From: Rhodopseudomonas julia
GTDB lineage: Bacteria; Pseudomonadota; Alphaproteobacteria; Rhizobiales; Afifellaceae
DNA: 64,000 bases
Reading direction: 5' to 3'
NCBI RefSeq assembly: GCF_030813515.1
Contig: NZ_JAUSUK010000001.1
Location: 558,001-622,000 of the forward strand
The notes under the pieces are model-generated. The model was not told where the DNA came from. It ran no database searches and saw nothing but the letters and a program-made list of their open reading frames with translations. Made by a program: the position numbers and the translations under genes. Every line of letters begins with the position of its first letter. The first letter of the stretch is position 1. Positions 17,382 through 26,978 of the stretch are shown one piece after another.

Positions 17382-19010
17382 CTAGGCTTCGACGGCTGGG
17401 CGGTAATCGCGGAATTGGTCGCGCAGCGCCATCTTCTGAATCTTGCCGGTTGCCGTATGTGGAATTTCCTCAACGAAGGCAACATCGTCAGGTGCCGCCC
17501 ACTTGGCCACCCTCTGACGAACGAAGTCAAGAATCTCCTCCCTCTTGGGTCGCACATCCTTCTTCGGCACGATGATGAGGAGAGGCCGCTCGCCCCATTT
17601 CTCGTTGGCGACGCCAATGACCGCGGCTTCGGCAACATCAGGATGGGCGACCGCAGCATTTTCAAGCTCGATCGACGAGATCCATTCGCCGCCCGATTTG
17701 ATCACGTCCTTGGAGCGGTCGGTGATCTGCATATAGCCGTAGGGATCGATATGGGCGACATCGCCCGTGTCGAAGAAGCCGTCCTCGTCGAGAAGCGGAC
17801 CGCCCTCCCCTTTGAAGTAGGCTTTTGCGACGGCGGGGCCCCGGACCTTCAGACGTCCAAAAGTCTTGCCGTCCCAGGGCAACGGCTCGCCGGCATCGTC
17901 GGTCACCTTCATCTCGACCGTGAAGGGCGGATGCCCTTGCTTCTGCAGCACGTCGAGACGCGCCTCGCCTTTGAGCCCCTGATATTCCGGCGTCAACGTG
18001 CACACCGTCCCGAGCGGGCTCGTCTCCGTCATGCCCCAGGCGTGAATGACGTCGACATCGTAATTGTTCTGGAATTTTTCGATGACTGCGCGGGGGCAGG
18101 CAGAACCACCGATGACCACGCGCTCAAGATGCGGAAGCTTGCTGCCGGTCTCTTCCAGATAAGACAGAAGCATCAGCCATACGGTCGGCACGGCGGCCGT
18201 TACCGTCACCTTCTCCTCGTCGAGGAGCTGATAGATGGAAGCGCCGTCCATTTTCGGCCCGGGCATCACGATTCCGGCGCCCACCATCGGGGCCGCAAAG
18301 CAGATCGCCCAGCAATTGGCATGAAACATCGGCACGACCGGCATGATCCGGTCACTGCTCGACAAATCGATCATGTCGGGAAGGCTCGCGACCATCGCGT
18401 GCAGCACGTTGGAGCGGTGCGAATAGATGACACCCTTGGGCACACCCGTCGTGCCGGAGGTGTAGCACATGCCGGCGGCGGTGTTCTCATCGAAGCTCTC
18501 CCAGGCGAAATCCCCATCCGCCTCGTCGAGCCATTCGTCGTAAGGGACGAGATCGAGCGAGGAAGATGGCAGGTGCGCCCGATCGCTCATCACGATCACC
18601 TTTTCCAGGGTGGGCAGAGCATCCTTCAGTTTCTCGACAAGCGGCACGAAGGTGAGATCGGTGAAGAGAAGCCGGTCTTCCGCGTGATTGATGATGTAGG
18701 TGATCTGCTCGGCAAAGAGGCGCGGATTGACTGTATGGCAGATCGCGCCGATGCCCATCACGCCGTACCAGACTTCGAGGTGGCGCATCGTGTTCCAGCC
18801 GAGCGTCGCCACCCGGTCTCCGAGACGGATGCCATGGGTCGTCAGCTGCTGCGACAGCTTCAGCGCCCTTCGCCGGATCTCACGGTAATTTGTGCGGTGG
18901 ATCTCGCCTTCGACGAGCCGCGACACCACCTCGCGGTCGCCATGATAGGTTGCGGCATGATCGAGGATGCGATGGCAGTTCAAGGGCCAGTCTTGCATGA
19001 GACCGTGCAT
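17382..19010 (-). CDS. Acyl-CoA ligase, AlkK/medium-to-long-chain type
   Basis: A 542-residue AMP-forming acyl-CoA synthetase. It would adenylate a fatty acid with ATP and transfer it to CoA. Visible motifs are the P-loop YTSGTTGVPKGV (about 183-194), the acyl/AMP motif AWGMTETSP, the hinge ITDRSKDVIKSGGEWISS and the catalytic Lys in TGKIQK near the C-terminus. Overall it resembles AlkK-like ligases for medium and long chains more than FadD. The DUF1499 gene follows 13 bases after its stop on the same strand. Chain-length preference cannot be read from sequence. Confidence 0.9.
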   Translation of the reverse strand: MHGLMQDWPLNCHRILDHAATYHGDREVVSRLVEGEIHRTNYREIRRRALKLSQQLTTHGIRLGDRVATLGWNTMRHLEVWYGVMGIGAICHTVNPRLFAEQITYIINHAEDRLLFTDLTFVPLVEKLKDALPTLEKVIVMSDRAHLPSSSLDLVPYDEWLDEADGDFAWESFDENTAAGMCYTSGTTGVPKGVIYSHRSNVLHAMVASLPDMIDLSSSDRIMPVVPMFHANCWAICFAAPMVGAGIVMPGPKMDGASIYQLLDEEKVTVTAAVPTVWLMLLSYLEETGSKLPHLERVVIGGSACPRAVIEKFQNNYDVDVIHAWGMTETSPLGTVCTLTPEYQGLKGEARLDVLQKQGHPPFTVEMKVTDDAGEPLPWDGKTFGRLKVRGPAVAKAYFKGEGGPLLDEDGFFDTGDVAHIDPYGYMQITDRSKDVIKSGGEWISSIELENAAVAHPDVAEAAVIGVANEKWGERPLLIIVPKKDVRPKREEILDFVRQRVAKWAAPDDVAFVEEIPHTATGKIQKMALRDQFRDYRPAVEA

Positions 19011-19151
19011 GTTGTTCCTCCCTCTCGCCTTTCGGCGTTATGTCATCGCCCAGCACAATTGAGCGCTGCAGCGTGAGCCTATTGTCACTCGGCTCGCAAA
19101 AAGCCGCAATCGCGTCGAACTCTTTCCCAAGACACGCGTTAGGCGCTTCGT

Positions 19152-19568
19152 ATGGCTCAAGAAAATCTCACCGGCATCGAAGCCGGCAACGGCAAAGACA
19201 AACGCGAAGACAGTTTCTCTCTGCCGCAGTTGGATTTCGAGATGGCTCTCGATATGGCCGATGGCGACACGGCCTCGTGGGTCGACCTCGTGCGCCACGC
19301 GGCCGAGACCTCGGGCGGCGATCTTCTGTTCGTGCTGCCGAGTTTTTCCGGCGACGGAGAGGCCACGGAGAAGGCAATGGTGCGTCTGCCCGACGGGGAG
19401 AGCGATGTGCTCATCGCCGTCAGCCACGACGACGAGGGCTTCCATTATGAAGCCGAGGCGGCGATCGACGAGGAATTGAAGGATTTCGCGCACGCCTCGA
19501 TTGACGTTCTGAGACGCATGCAATCCGACGCTCAGATCGTTACGCCTCTTGCGGAAACCGAGAACTAA
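19152..19568 (+). CDS. Hypothetical acidic protein
   Basis: A 138-residue protein that I do not recognise. It has no signal peptide and no membrane segment, and it is strongly acidic. It begins with a charged, probably flexible stretch and then an alternating hydrophobic pattern (GDLLFVLPSF, DVLIAVSHDDEGFHYEA) suggestive of beta strands, with a helical end. Codon use looks like that of its neighbours, so it is probably a genuine gene. It is divergent from the acyl-CoA ligase, with about 140 bases between starts. No function is proposed. Confidence 0.6.
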   Translation: MAQENLTGIEAGNGKDKREDSFSLPQLDFEMALDMADGDTASWVDLVRHAAETSGGDLLFVLPSFSGDGEATEKAMVRLPDGESDVLIAVSHDDEGFHYEAEAAIDEELKDFAHASIDVLRRMQSDAQIVTPLAETEN

Positions 19569-19681
19569 AACAAAGTGTTGCGCGAAGCGCCGCAGGTGGC
19601 GATTTCGGATTGCCGTTAAGAGCCCTTTAAGTCTACGAGGCCCACACTTTCAACACCGCAACTGCGGAATGGACCTTCAAG

Positions 19682-19837
19682 ATGCACGACCGAAAAGAGA
19701 CGGCTTTCCAGTCGCAACATCACGATCAACAAGTCGCAGAGCGGCTTCGTCAGCGCTATCAGCAGATCGGCATTCCGGCCGTTCGGGCTGCTGCCACGAT
19801 GAAGAGCACTCAGGCCAAGGCTGCGCAGAAGCGCTAA
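19682..19837 (+). CDS. Small conserved-looking protein, 51 residues
   Basis: A short frame, ATG 19682 to TAA 19837. It encodes a basic, Gln-rich protein whose middle reads RLRQRYQQIGIPAVRAAA. I recall small rhizobial hypothetical proteins with a similar YxxIGIxAVxAA core, so this looks like a real gene, but the match is from memory. A GGA lies 10-12 bases before the ATG. Its stop abuts the stop of the convergent aminotransferase gene. There is no signal peptide. Function is unknown. Confidence 0.55.
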   Translation: MHDRKETAFQSQHHDQQVAERLRQRYQQIGIPAVRAAATMKSTQAKAAQKR

Positions 19838-21025
19838 TCAGGCCAGCCACCGCTCCAAGCGGCTCAGCCCTTCCTGCATCGCCTCCTCCGCACCTGCGAA
19901 GGAGAAGCGCATGGTCAGGTGGCCGCGCGCCGGATCGAAATCGGCGCCGGGCGTGGCAGCGACGCCTCCCTCTTCCAACATGCGGCGGGCAAAGCTCGTC
20001 GAATCGTTGGTGAAGCGGGCGACGGAGGCGTAGACGTAGAAGGCGCCGTCGGCCGGCGGGATCGCCTCAAAGCCGAGTTTCGGCATCCGCTCCAGAAGAA
20101 GCGCACGATTGCGTGCGTAACCGGCCTTGATCGCTTCGAGTTCCGGCGTGCAGTCGAAGGCGGCAATCGCCGCGCGCTGCGACAGATCCGGCACGGAAAT
20201 GTAGAGCGACTGCGCCAGACACTCCATCGGTCGCACGAGATATTCGGGCAGCACCATCCAGCCGATGCGCCAGCCGGTCATGCAATAGTATTTCGAGAAC
20301 GAATTGATCACGATCGCTTCGTCGGAGAATTTGAGCGCCGTTTCCGCGCGGCCGGCGAAATCGAGGCCGTGATAGATCTCGTCAGAAATGAACCGGATGC
20401 CGAGCTCGTTGCAGGTGACGATCAGCGCCTCAAGCTCCTCAGGCGACGTCATGGTGCCGGTCGGATTGGCCGGACTTGCGATCAAAAGGCCGGAAAGCGG
20501 CGTTTCGCGATGTGCCCGGCGCAAATGGTCGGGCGTCAAAACCCAGTGCGTATCGGGGCCGACCGGGATCTCGACTGCCTCGAGCCCGAGCACTGAGAGA
20601 ATATTGCGGTAGGCTGGATAGCCGGGCGCCGCCATGGCGATGCGTGCTCCGGCATCGAAAACGCCGAGGAAGGCGAGCATGAAGCCGGCCGATGAGCCCG
20701 TCGTCACGGCCACCCGTTCCGGATCGAGGTCGATGCCGTAAGCGTCACCGTAATGGCGGGCAATCCGCTGCCTCAACGCGCGAACGCCGAGCGCTTCTGT
20801 GTAGCCGAGACGTCCGTCCTGCAGGGCCAGGCGGGCAGCTTCGAGGACCCCCGCAGGTGCCGGCGCGCCGGGCTGACCAACTTCCATGTGAACGATGTTG
20901 CGGCCTTCGCTCTCAAGTTTCGCGGCGGCGGAGAGCACATCCATTGCGATGAACGGTTCCACCGCGCTGCGCAGGGACGGTTTGCGTGGAAACACGCGTC
21001 CTCCTGCGTCACTTGCACGCCACAT
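19838..21025 (-). CDS. Class I pyridoxal-phosphate aminotransferase
   Basis: A 395-residue fold-type I aminotransferase. Landmarks are MEVGQPGAP near the N-terminus, ASPANPTGT, the Asp/Tyr pair in ISDEIYHGLDF, the PLP lysine in INSFSKYYCMTGWRIG, and Arg in LTMRFSFA near the end. The start at 21025 has AAAGGG six bases upstream. Longer in-frame starts up to 21187 would run into the divergent M48 peptidase gene and are rejected. Substrate is unknown; the sequence is of the aspartate/aromatic-type superfamily. Confidence 0.88.
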   Translation of the reverse strand: MWRASDAGGRVFPRKPSLRSAVEPFIAMDVLSAAAKLESEGRNIVHMEVGQPGAPAPAGVLEAARLALQDGRLGYTEALGVRALRQRIARHYGDAYGIDLDPERVAVTTGSSAGFMLAFLGVFDAGARIAMAAPGYPAYRNILSVLGLEAVEIPVGPDTHWVLTPDHLRRAHRETPLSGLLIASPANPTGTMTSPEELEALIVTCNELGIRFISDEIYHGLDFAGRAETALKFSDEAIVINSFSKYYCMTGWRIGWMVLPEYLVRPMECLAQSLYISVPDLSQRAAIAAFDCTPELEAIKAGYARNRALLLERMPKLGFEAIPPADGAFYVYASVARFTNDSTSFARRMLEEGGVAATPGADFDPARGHLTMRFSFAGAEEAMQEGLSRLERWLA

Positions 21026-21112
21026 TGTTTGCCCTTTGTCGATGCTAGTCTTGGACCAAGCCTGAGAACGATTGACCGGCCGTTCCGCAATTCCTAGCGT
21101 GAAGTTGCATCC

Positions 21113-22558
21113 GTGAACAGCATCACCGGCCATCTGCGTCCCTCTTTCAGCGCCATGCCATCCATCTTCCTGCGCCGCTTCCGCCACACCGCAAAGGCCG
21201 TCTTCAGTCTCGGCCTCGCCGCAAGCCTCGCCTTCGCCGCGCAGCCCGAGACCGCGTCGGCACAGCAGCGGCCGATGAAGATCATCCGTGACGCGGAGAT
21301 CGAGGCGCTTTTGATGGATTATGCGCGGCCGATCTTTCGGGCGGCCGGCATCGGCTCCTCAGGCGCACAGATCGTCATCATCGACAACCGCGAATTCAAC
21401 GCCTTCGTGGCGAGCGGACGGCGCATGTACATCAATTCGGGCGCGCTTTTGGAGGCGGAGACGCCGAACGAGATCATCGGCGTGATTGCCCACGAGACCG
21501 GTCATCTCGCGGGCGGGCATCTGCAGAATTTGCGCAACGAAATGGCACGCGCCCAGGCGATCGGCGCCCTCGCCTCGATCTTAAGCGCCGGAGCGATGGT
21601 GGCCGGCGCAGCCGCCGGCTCCAGCGGCGTCGGACGCGGGGGCGCGGCAGCCATGACGGTCGGACCGGGCATGGCCATGCGCTCCGTCCTCAGCTATCGG
21701 CGCGCGCAGGAAATCTCCGCCGACCGGGCGGCGCTCACCTATCTCAATTCCACCCATCAATCGGCGAAGGGGATGATCAAAACCTTTCGCCGCTTCGCCG
21801 ACCAGTCGCTGTTTTCCGCGCAATATGTCGATCCCTACGTGCAATCGCACCCGATGCCGGCAGAACGCATCGCGCAGCTGGAGACGATTGCCGCCAAGAG
21901 CCAGTATTGGGATGCGAAGGATCCCCCTTCGCTGCAGCTTCGTCACGACATGATGCGGGCGAAGCTCTCCGGCTACACGGAATCGCCGGCGCGGGTGGAG
22001 CAGCGCTTTCCGCGCTCACAGAAGACCCTGCCTTCGGCCTACGCCCATGCGATCCTCGCCTATCGCACGGGCGGCGTGCGCAATGCGCTCGGCCAGATCG
22101 ACGCCCTCATCAAAAGCGATCCGAACAATCCCTATTTCCACGAATTGAAAGGTCAGGCGCTTTTGGAATCCGGCAAGGCCGACGCCGCCGTCGCGCCGTT
22201 GCGGCAAGCCTATGCGCTGGCGCCGGATGCCGGCCTCATCCGCATCCTGCTCGGCCATGCGATCTTGGAGACCGGCCGCGACGCCCTTCTCGGTGAAGCG
22301 ATCGGACATTTGCGGGCGGGCGTCACGAGCGAGCCGCTTTCCGCGCTGGGATATCGCTATCTCGCCATGGCCTATGCTCGTCAGGGCCGTATCCCGCAGG
22401 CTGAACTTGCCACCGCCAACGGCCTCCTCATTGACGGCGACGTCAGGACAGCGCAGAGCTACGCCAAACGGGTTCAAGCGAAGGTGAAGCGCGGCTCGCC
22501 GGAATGGCTGCAGGCCGATGACATTCTCACCTATAAGCCGCCTGACACCCAACGCTAA
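21113..22558 (+). CDS. M48-family metallopeptidase with TPR repeats (BepA-like)
   Basis: A 481-residue exported zinc peptidase. The hydrophobic segment near 28-46 ends in AQPETASAQ, a Sec signal. The zinc motif is HETGH (127-131), and the third ligand probably lies in EISADRAALTYL. The C-terminal half (about 300-470) is TPR-like helical repeats. This architecture matches BepA/YfgC, a periplasmic protease and chaperone in outer-membrane protein quality control. The start is GTG 21113, or ATG 21155 (MPSIFLRRF), which would give a more normal signal length. It precedes the DsbA-like gene on the same strand by 35 bases. Confidence 0.87.
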   Translation: MNSITGHLRPSFSAMPSIFLRRFRHTAKAVFSLGLAASLAFAAQPETASAQQRPMKIIRDAEIEALLMDYARPIFRAAGIGSSGAQIVIIDNREFNAFVASGRRMYINSGALLEAETPNEIIGVIAHETGHLAGGHLQNLRNEMARAQAIGALASILSAGAMVAGAAAGSSGVGRGGAAAMTVGPGMAMRSVLSYRRAQEISADRAALTYLNSTHQSAKGMIKTFRRFADQSLFSAQYVDPYVQSHPMPAERIAQLETIAAKSQYWDAKDPPSLQLRHDMMRAKLSGYTESPARVEQRFPRSQKTLPSAYAHAILAYRTGGVRNALGQIDALIKSDPNNPYFHELKGQALLESGKADAAVAPLRQAYALAPDAGLIRILLGHAILETGRDALLGEAIGHLRAGVTSEPLSALGYRYLAMAYARQGRIPQAELATANGLLIDGDVRTAQSYAKRVQAKVKRGSPEWLQADDILTYKPPDTQR

Positions 22559-22593
22559 GTCCTGATGGAACAGAACACAGCCAGGTATTCCGT

Positions 22594-23412
22594 ATGAACG
22601 CGCTTCGTATCTTCTACGCCTCGATCGTCGCTGCAGCTTTGATCCTTGCCGTTTCGGTCGGTTATGTGATCAGCCAGACGAGCGGATCTGAGACATCGCC
22701 CGCAGCGAGCGAGCAAGGTGCACTTTCCGAGGACAGCACCGGCGCGACGCAAAAGCTGGTGCGCGACTACCTGGTCTCCAATCCGGAGGTCATCGAAGAG
22801 GCGCTCATGGCTTTGCAGAACAAGCGCGTCGAGGAAGCCCGGAGCCAGCAGAGCGAAATGATCACGCGCATGCAGGACCAGCTGTTCAATTCCAAGAACC
22901 AGGTCGTGCTCGGCAATCCCGACGGTGCGGTCACGCTCGTGGAGTTCTTCGACTACAATTGCGGCTATTGCCGCCGCGCCTATCCCGACATGATGGCGCT
23001 GATCGACAACAATCCCGACCTCAAGATGGTGTTGAAGGAGTTTCCGATCCTCTCCGACGGCTCAGTGCAAGCGGCCAGGATCGCGGTTGCCGTCGACGCC
23101 GTCGCTCCGGAACATTATAGTGATTTTCATCGGGAAATGATGACGCGCGGCGGCCAGGCGGACCGTGCCAAGGCGCTGGAAGTCGTGCGCGATCTCAATC
23201 TCGATGTCGCTGAAATCGAGGCCAAGGCCGGCGAGTCCTCAGTCGACGAGAATCTGACCGAGGTGCAGTCGCTCGCACGGGCTCTCGATATTTCGGGCAC
23301 TCCGTCCTACATCATCGCCGATGAGGCCGTGCCCGGCGCGGTCGGCTTCGATCAATTGCAGCAAAAGGTTTCCGCTGCACGCAAATGCGGTGGCAACACG
23401 CTCAGCTGCTGA
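22594..23412 (+). CDS. DsbA-family thiol oxidoreductase with ScsC/Com1-type N-domain
   Basis: A 272-residue exported protein. An uncleaved or cleaved hydrophobic signal spans residues 5-27. A helical N-terminal region (about 50-100, VRDYLVSNPEVIEEAL) like that of ScsC/Com1 proteins may drive oligomerisation. The thioredoxin-fold domain has FFDYNCGYCRRAY (Cys123, Cys126) and the cis-proline loop GTPSYII. It probably forms or isomerises disulfides in the periplasm. In many Hyphomicrobiales such a gene lies next to aroQ-accBC; here it belongs to the same block on the opposite strand. Confidence 0.87.
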   Translation: MNALRIFYASIVAAALILAVSVGYVISQTSGSETSPAASEQGALSEDSTGATQKLVRDYLVSNPEVIEEALMALQNKRVEEARSQQSEMITRMQDQLFNSKNQVVLGNPDGAVTLVEFFDYNCGYCRRAYPDMMALIDNNPDLKMVLKEFPILSDGSVQAARIAVAVDAVAPEHYSDFHREMMTRGGQADRAKALEVVRDLNLDVAEIEAKAGESSVDENLTEVQSLARALDISGTPSYIIADEAVPGAVGFDQLQQKVSAARKCGGNTLSC

Positions 23413-23479
23413 GCCGACGGCACAGACAAAAACGCGGCGTGATGTCAGAGTGCGAGTTTGAACAAAGGGTAGCGGCCGT

Positions 23480-23860
23480 ATGAAGAAGTTTTTCCTGCAG
23501 ATTTTCACCTGGTGGCACGACGCGACCCTCAACACGCGCTTCTTCACATGGCGCAAAGGCATCTTTGTCGGCGAGGACGATTCCGGAAACCGCTATTATC
23601 GGCACCGCAAGAACAATTCTCGCTGGGTGCTTTACAACGGCGATCCGGAGGCCTCCCGTGTGCCGCCGGGGTGGTATGGCTGGCTGCATTACCGCACGGA
23701 CATTCCGCCGACGGACGAGAGCTATACGCCCCCGCCCTGGGAGAAACCGCATCGGCCGAATATGACCGGCACTGCCGGCGCCTATCATCCGCCGGGCTCC
23801 CTCACGACGCCGGAAACGCGCCCCAACGTCACCGGCGATTACGAGCCGTGGACGCCCTGA
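23480..23860 (+). CDS. NADH:ubiquinone oxidoreductase accessory protein, NDUFA12 family
   Basis: A 126-residue homologue of the mitochondrial complex I subunit NDUFA12 (B17.2). The N-terminal part shows the family pattern FFTWRKGIFVGEDDSGNRYY, RWVLYNGDPEASRVPPGW and GWLHYRTDIPPT. The Pro-rich C-terminus ends NVTGDYEPWTP. In alphaproteobacteria it is an accessory subunit on the peripheral arm of complex I. No signal peptide is present. AAAGGG lies 10 bases before the ATG. This gene is a good lineage marker. Confidence 0.92.
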   Translation: MKKFFLQIFTWWHDATLNTRFFTWRKGIFVGEDDSGNRYYRHRKNNSRWVLYNGDPEASRVPPGWYGWLHYRTDIPPTDESYTPPPWEKPHRPNMTGTAGAYHPPGSLTTPETRPNVTGDYEPWTP

Positions 23861-23899
23861 TCCTGCCGCACAAAGGGTGTCTTTGCACAGCACCCCTGA

Positions 23900-23916
23900 G
23901 CCCAGTGCCACTGGGC
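23900..23916. terminator. Palindrome after the NDUFA12 gene
   Basis: GCCCAGTG (23900-23907) and CACTGGGC (23909-23916) form a perfect inverted repeat around one C. It lies 40 bases after the NDUFA12 stop with no T-run, so termination is possible but not certain. Confidence 0.35.
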
Positions 23917-23977
23917 ACAGCGCCGCTGGCGCAAGCGAAGCTCTTCGGATCGCGTTCCCTTTGAACGGATATCTTTT

Positions 23978-24445
23978 ATGACGCGGATTTTTCTCGCCGC
24001 TTTTGCGATCGCCATGTCGATCCATGCTGCCGCGGCAGAGCCCATCAAGAATCCCGTGGCCGTGTTTCGCGGCCTCGACAAAATCACCGGTCGGATCATC
24101 ACCTTCGATGTGCGGATCGACGAGACCGTGCAATTCGGTGCGTTGCAGGTGACGCCGCGGGTGTGCAATACGCGCCCGCCGACCGAGCCGGAGCAGACGA
24201 CCGCGTTCGTCGAGATCGACGAGATCACGCTCTCCAACGAAGTGCAGCGCATCTTTACCGGTTGGATGTTCGCCTCAAGTCCGGGTCTGCACGCTGTCGA
24301 GCATCCGGTCTACGACGTGTGGCTCGTCAATTGTAAGGCAAGCGTCGACGAGATGAGCGAAGAGCCGCGTGGGCCCGATGCCTTGCCCGAGCTTGCGCCC
24401 GACAGCGATCAGGGAACTGAGGAAGAAGCCCCGCCGGAAGATTAA
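23978..24445 (+). CDS. DUF2155 exported protein
   Basis: A 155-residue protein with a Sec signal ending near AAAAEP. The mature core shows the DUF2155 pattern [70 protein letters not shown]. Two conserved cysteines could pair. The family is restricted mainly to alphaproteobacteria, is usually found next to NDUFA12 and aat, and has no known activity. Its last four bases overlap the end of the convergent aat gene. Confidence 0.87.
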   Translation: MTRIFLAAFAIAMSIHAAAAEPIKNPVAVFRGLDKITGRIITFDVRIDETVQFGALQVTPRVCNTRPPTEPEQTTAFVEIDEITLSNEVQRIFTGWMFASSPGLHAVEHPVYDVWLVNCKASVDEMSEEPRGPDALPELAPDSDQGTEEEAPPED

Positions 24446-25119
24446 CCCCGACCGGCCGGGCCGCCCTCGTCTTCCGTCTCTGACGCGGAACTTTGACCCA
24501 TTTTGTCGAGGCGATCGAAGTCGGCCTCCACTTGCACAGCCTCTTCCAGCATCTCCTGATAGCGCGCACGCGACACCGACACGGCGCCGAAGGTTTCGAG
24601 ATGCGAAGTGGTGAACTGGGTATCCAGGAGCACGTAGCCTCCGGCGCGCAAGCGCTCCACCAGGGCAACGAGCGCCACCTTGGAAGCATCGCGTTCGTCT
24701 GAGAACATGCTCTCGCCGAAGAAGGCACCGCCGAGGGACAGGCCATAGAGGCCCCCAACCAGCCTTCCCTCCTGCCACGTCTCAACCGTATGCACATAGC
24801 CGCGCCTGAAGAGCGCGCCGAAGAGACGGCGGATCTCGCCGTTGATCCATGTCGAACGGCGCCCCGGACGGCGTCTGGCGCATCCGCCGATCACCGCGTC
24901 GAAATCAGTGTCGACGCGGATCTCGAAAAGCCCGGAGCGCATGGTACGTTTTAGCCGACGCGGCACATGGAACGTCTCGAGCGGCAGGATGCCCCGCTCG
25001 TGCGGCTCGACCCAAAACAGGTTCGGGTCGTCGGCCGAATCGGCCATCGGAAAGATGCCGCAGGCATAGGCCTTGAGCAGAATATCGGGCGTAATGGCGA
25101 ATGCGTCTTCGCCGCACAT
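24442..25119 (-). CDS. aat: Leucyl/phenylalanyl-tRNA--protein transferase
   Basis: A 225-residue Aat enzyme, which adds Leu or Phe from aminoacyl-tRNA to N-terminal Arg or Lys of proteins, creating a Leu/N-degron for ClpSAP. Landmarks are [55 protein letters not shown] and [10 protein letters not shown]. Length is normal. It lies four bases after accC and ends the aroQ-accB-accC-aat operon. The 3' end overlaps the DUF2155 gene. Confidence 0.94.
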   Translation of the reverse strand: MCGEDAFAITPDILLKAYACGIFPMADSADDPNLFWVEPHERGILPLETFHVPRRLKRTMRSGLFEIRVDTDFDAVIGGCARRRPGRRSTWINGEIRRLFGALFRRGYVHTVETWQEGRLVGGLYGLSLGGAFFGESMFSDERDASKVALVALVERLRAGGYVLLDTQFTTSHLETFGAVSVSRARYQEMLEEAVQVEADFDRLDKMGQSSASETEDEGGPAGRG

Positions 25120-25123
25120 CGGC

Positions 25124-26488
25124 TCAGGCGATCAGCTTGTCGCGCGAACGCGTATCGGCCAAAAACTTCTCGAGCCAGCGAATATCGTAGGCGCCATTGG
25201 CGATATCGGCGTTCGCAACGAGATCACGGAAAAGCGGCAGTGTCGTCTCGATACCATCGACAACGAATTCGTCGAGGGCGCGGCGCAGACGCATCATGCA
25301 TTCCACACGCGTGCGCCCGTAGACGATCAGCTTGCCGATCAGGCTGTCGTAATGCGGCGGCACACGATAGCCCTGATAGACGGCCGAATCGACGCGAACG
25401 CCGAGACCGCCCGGCGGGTGATAATAGCTGATGCGGCCCGGAGAGGGCGAAAACGTCTCCGGGTTCTCCGCATTGATCCGGCATTCGATGGCGTGGCCCC
25501 TGATGACCACGTCTTCCTGACGCACAGAGAGAGGCGAGCCGGCGGCGACGCGAAGCTGTTCGACGACGAGATCGATGCCCGTCACCGCCTCCGTCACCGG
25601 ATGCTCCACCTGCAGGCGGGTATTCATTTCGATGAAATAGAACTCGCCGTTCTCGTAGAGGAATTCGACGGTGCCGGCGCCGCGGTAGCCGAGATTGGCC
25701 ATGGCATTGGCGACGGTCTCGCCGATGCGGCTGCGCTCTTCCTCGTTGAGGGCAGGAGACGGCGCCTCTTCCCAGACCTTCTGGTGACGGCGCTGCAGCG
25801 AACAATCGCGCTCGCCGAGATGGATCGCTGTCCCCTCGCCGTCGCCCATGACCTGCACTTCGATGTGGCGCGGATTGGCGAGGTATTTTTCCACATACAT
25901 GGAATCGTCGCCAAAGGCCGCCATCGCTTCGGCTTTGGCGGTTGCCAGGGCCGACGCCACTTCATCGGGGCCGTTGGCCACCTTCATGCCGCGGCCACCA
26001 CCACCGGCTGCTGCCTTCAAAAGGACGGGGTAGCCGACTTCGGCAGCGATCCGGCAGGCTTCGGCGGCATCTGTGATCGCGCCCTTGGAGCCCGGGACGA
26101 CGGGAATCCCGAGCGCCATCGCCGTTTCCTTGGCCTGCACCTTGTCGCCCATCAGGCGGATATGTTCGGCCGTCGGGCCGATGAAGGTGATCCCGTGGGC
26201 GGCGAGAATATCGGCAAAGCGCGCATTTTCCGACAGGAAGCCATAACCCGGATGCACGGCGTCTGCGCCGGTGATCTCGCAGGCGGAGACGATCGTCGGA
26301 ATATTGAGATAACTCTGGGAAGCCGACGGAGGACCGATACACACGCTCTCGTCAGCGAGACGCACATGCATCGCGTCCGCATCGGCGGTCGAGTGCACAG
26401 CCACGGTCTGCACGCCCAGCTCCTTGCAGGCACGCAGGATCCTGAGTGCGATTTCCCCGCGATTGGCAATCAGAACCTTGGAAAACAT
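25124..26488 (-). CDS. accC: Acetyl-CoA carboxylase biotin carboxylase subunit
   Basis: A 454-residue ATP-grasp enzyme that carboxylates the biotin on AccB, the first step of fatty acid synthesis. It begins [17 protein letters not shown]. The glycine-rich ATP lid GGGGRGMKV, the segment [20 protein letters not shown] and the metal/catalytic [14 protein letters not shown] are all present. The start at 26488 is the canonical AccC N-terminus; the frame stays open further upstream but runs into accB and is not used. It follows accB by 17 bases. Confidence 0.96.
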   Translation of the reverse strand: MFSKVLIANRGEIALRILRACKELGVQTVAVHSTADADAMHVRLADESVCIGPPSASQSYLNIPTIVSACEITGADAVHPGYGFLSENARFADILAAHGITFIGPTAEHIRLMGDKVQAKETAMALGIPVVPGSKGAITDAAEACRIAAEVGYPVLLKAAAGGGGRGMKVANGPDEVASALATAKAEAMAAFGDDSMYVEKYLANPRHIEVQVMGDGEGTAIHLGERDCSLQRRHQKVWEEAPSPALNEEERSRIGETVANAMANLGYRGAGTVEFLYENGEFYFIEMNTRLQVEHPVTEAVTGIDLVVEQLRVAAGSPLSVRQEDVVIRGHAIECRINAENPETFSPSPGRISYYHPPGGLGVRVDSAVYQGYRVPPHYDSLIGKLIVYGRTRVECMMRLRRALDEFVVDGIETTLPLFRDLVANADIANGAYDIRWLEKFLADTRSRDKLIA

Positions 26489-26505
26489 CGGCCCGCCTGT
26501 TCGTC

Positions 26506-26976
26506 TCATTCGATGATCAACAGGGGCTCGCCGTATTCCACCGGCTGGCCATCCTCGACGAGGACGGCGCTGACGCGTCCGGAATGCGGAGCCGCGACTT
26601 CGTTCATGTGCTTCATCGCTTCCACGATGAGGACCGTCTGGCCTTCGCGCACCGTATCGCCGATTTCGACGAAAGGCCGCGCGCCTGGCGCAGGAGCGCG
26701 GTAGACCGTGCCCACCATCGGCGAAGGAACGCAACCCGGATGCCGGCTCGGATCGTCCATCGCCTCCGGAGCATCCGCCGCCCCGCGTGCGGATGGCGCA
26801 GCTTCCGCCGGCACTGAGACGGCATAATTCGCCGCCGGCGCCGGCCCCAGATTGCGCGCCACACGGATGCGCAAATCCTCGTTCTCGATTTCGATCTCGG
26901 AAAGCTCAGTTTCCTTCAGGAGCTCGGCAAGCTCACGCACCAGCTCCTTGTCGATCGCACGCTTCTTTTCAGCCAT
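26506..26976 (-). CDS. accB: Acetyl-CoA carboxylase biotin carboxyl carrier protein
   Basis: A 156-residue AccB. A helical, acidic N-terminus is followed by an Ala/Pro-rich linker (about 44-75) and the biotinyl domain. The biotin-acceptor lysine is Lys122 in [26 protein letters not shown] is the usual thumb-region start of the domain. It lies two bases after aroQ and 17 before accC, giving the standard aroQ-accB-accC arrangement. Confidence 0.96.
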   Translation of the reverse strand: MAEKKRAIDKELVRELAELLKETELSEIEIENEDLRIRVARNLGPAPAANYAVSVPAEAAPSARGAADAPEAMDDPSRHPGCVPSPMVGTVYRAPAPGARPFVEIGDTVREGQTVLIVEAMKHMNEVAAPHSGRVSAVLVEDGQPVEYGEPLLIIE

Positions 26977-26978
26977 GC

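Noticed and set aside
17247-19076. A 609-codon open frame on the plus strand
   Set aside because: It is antisense to the acyl-CoA ligase gene and has no domain features.
25073-26704. A 543-codon open frame on the plus strand
   Set aside because: It is antisense to accC, which has complete catalytic motifs; no recognisable protein is encoded.
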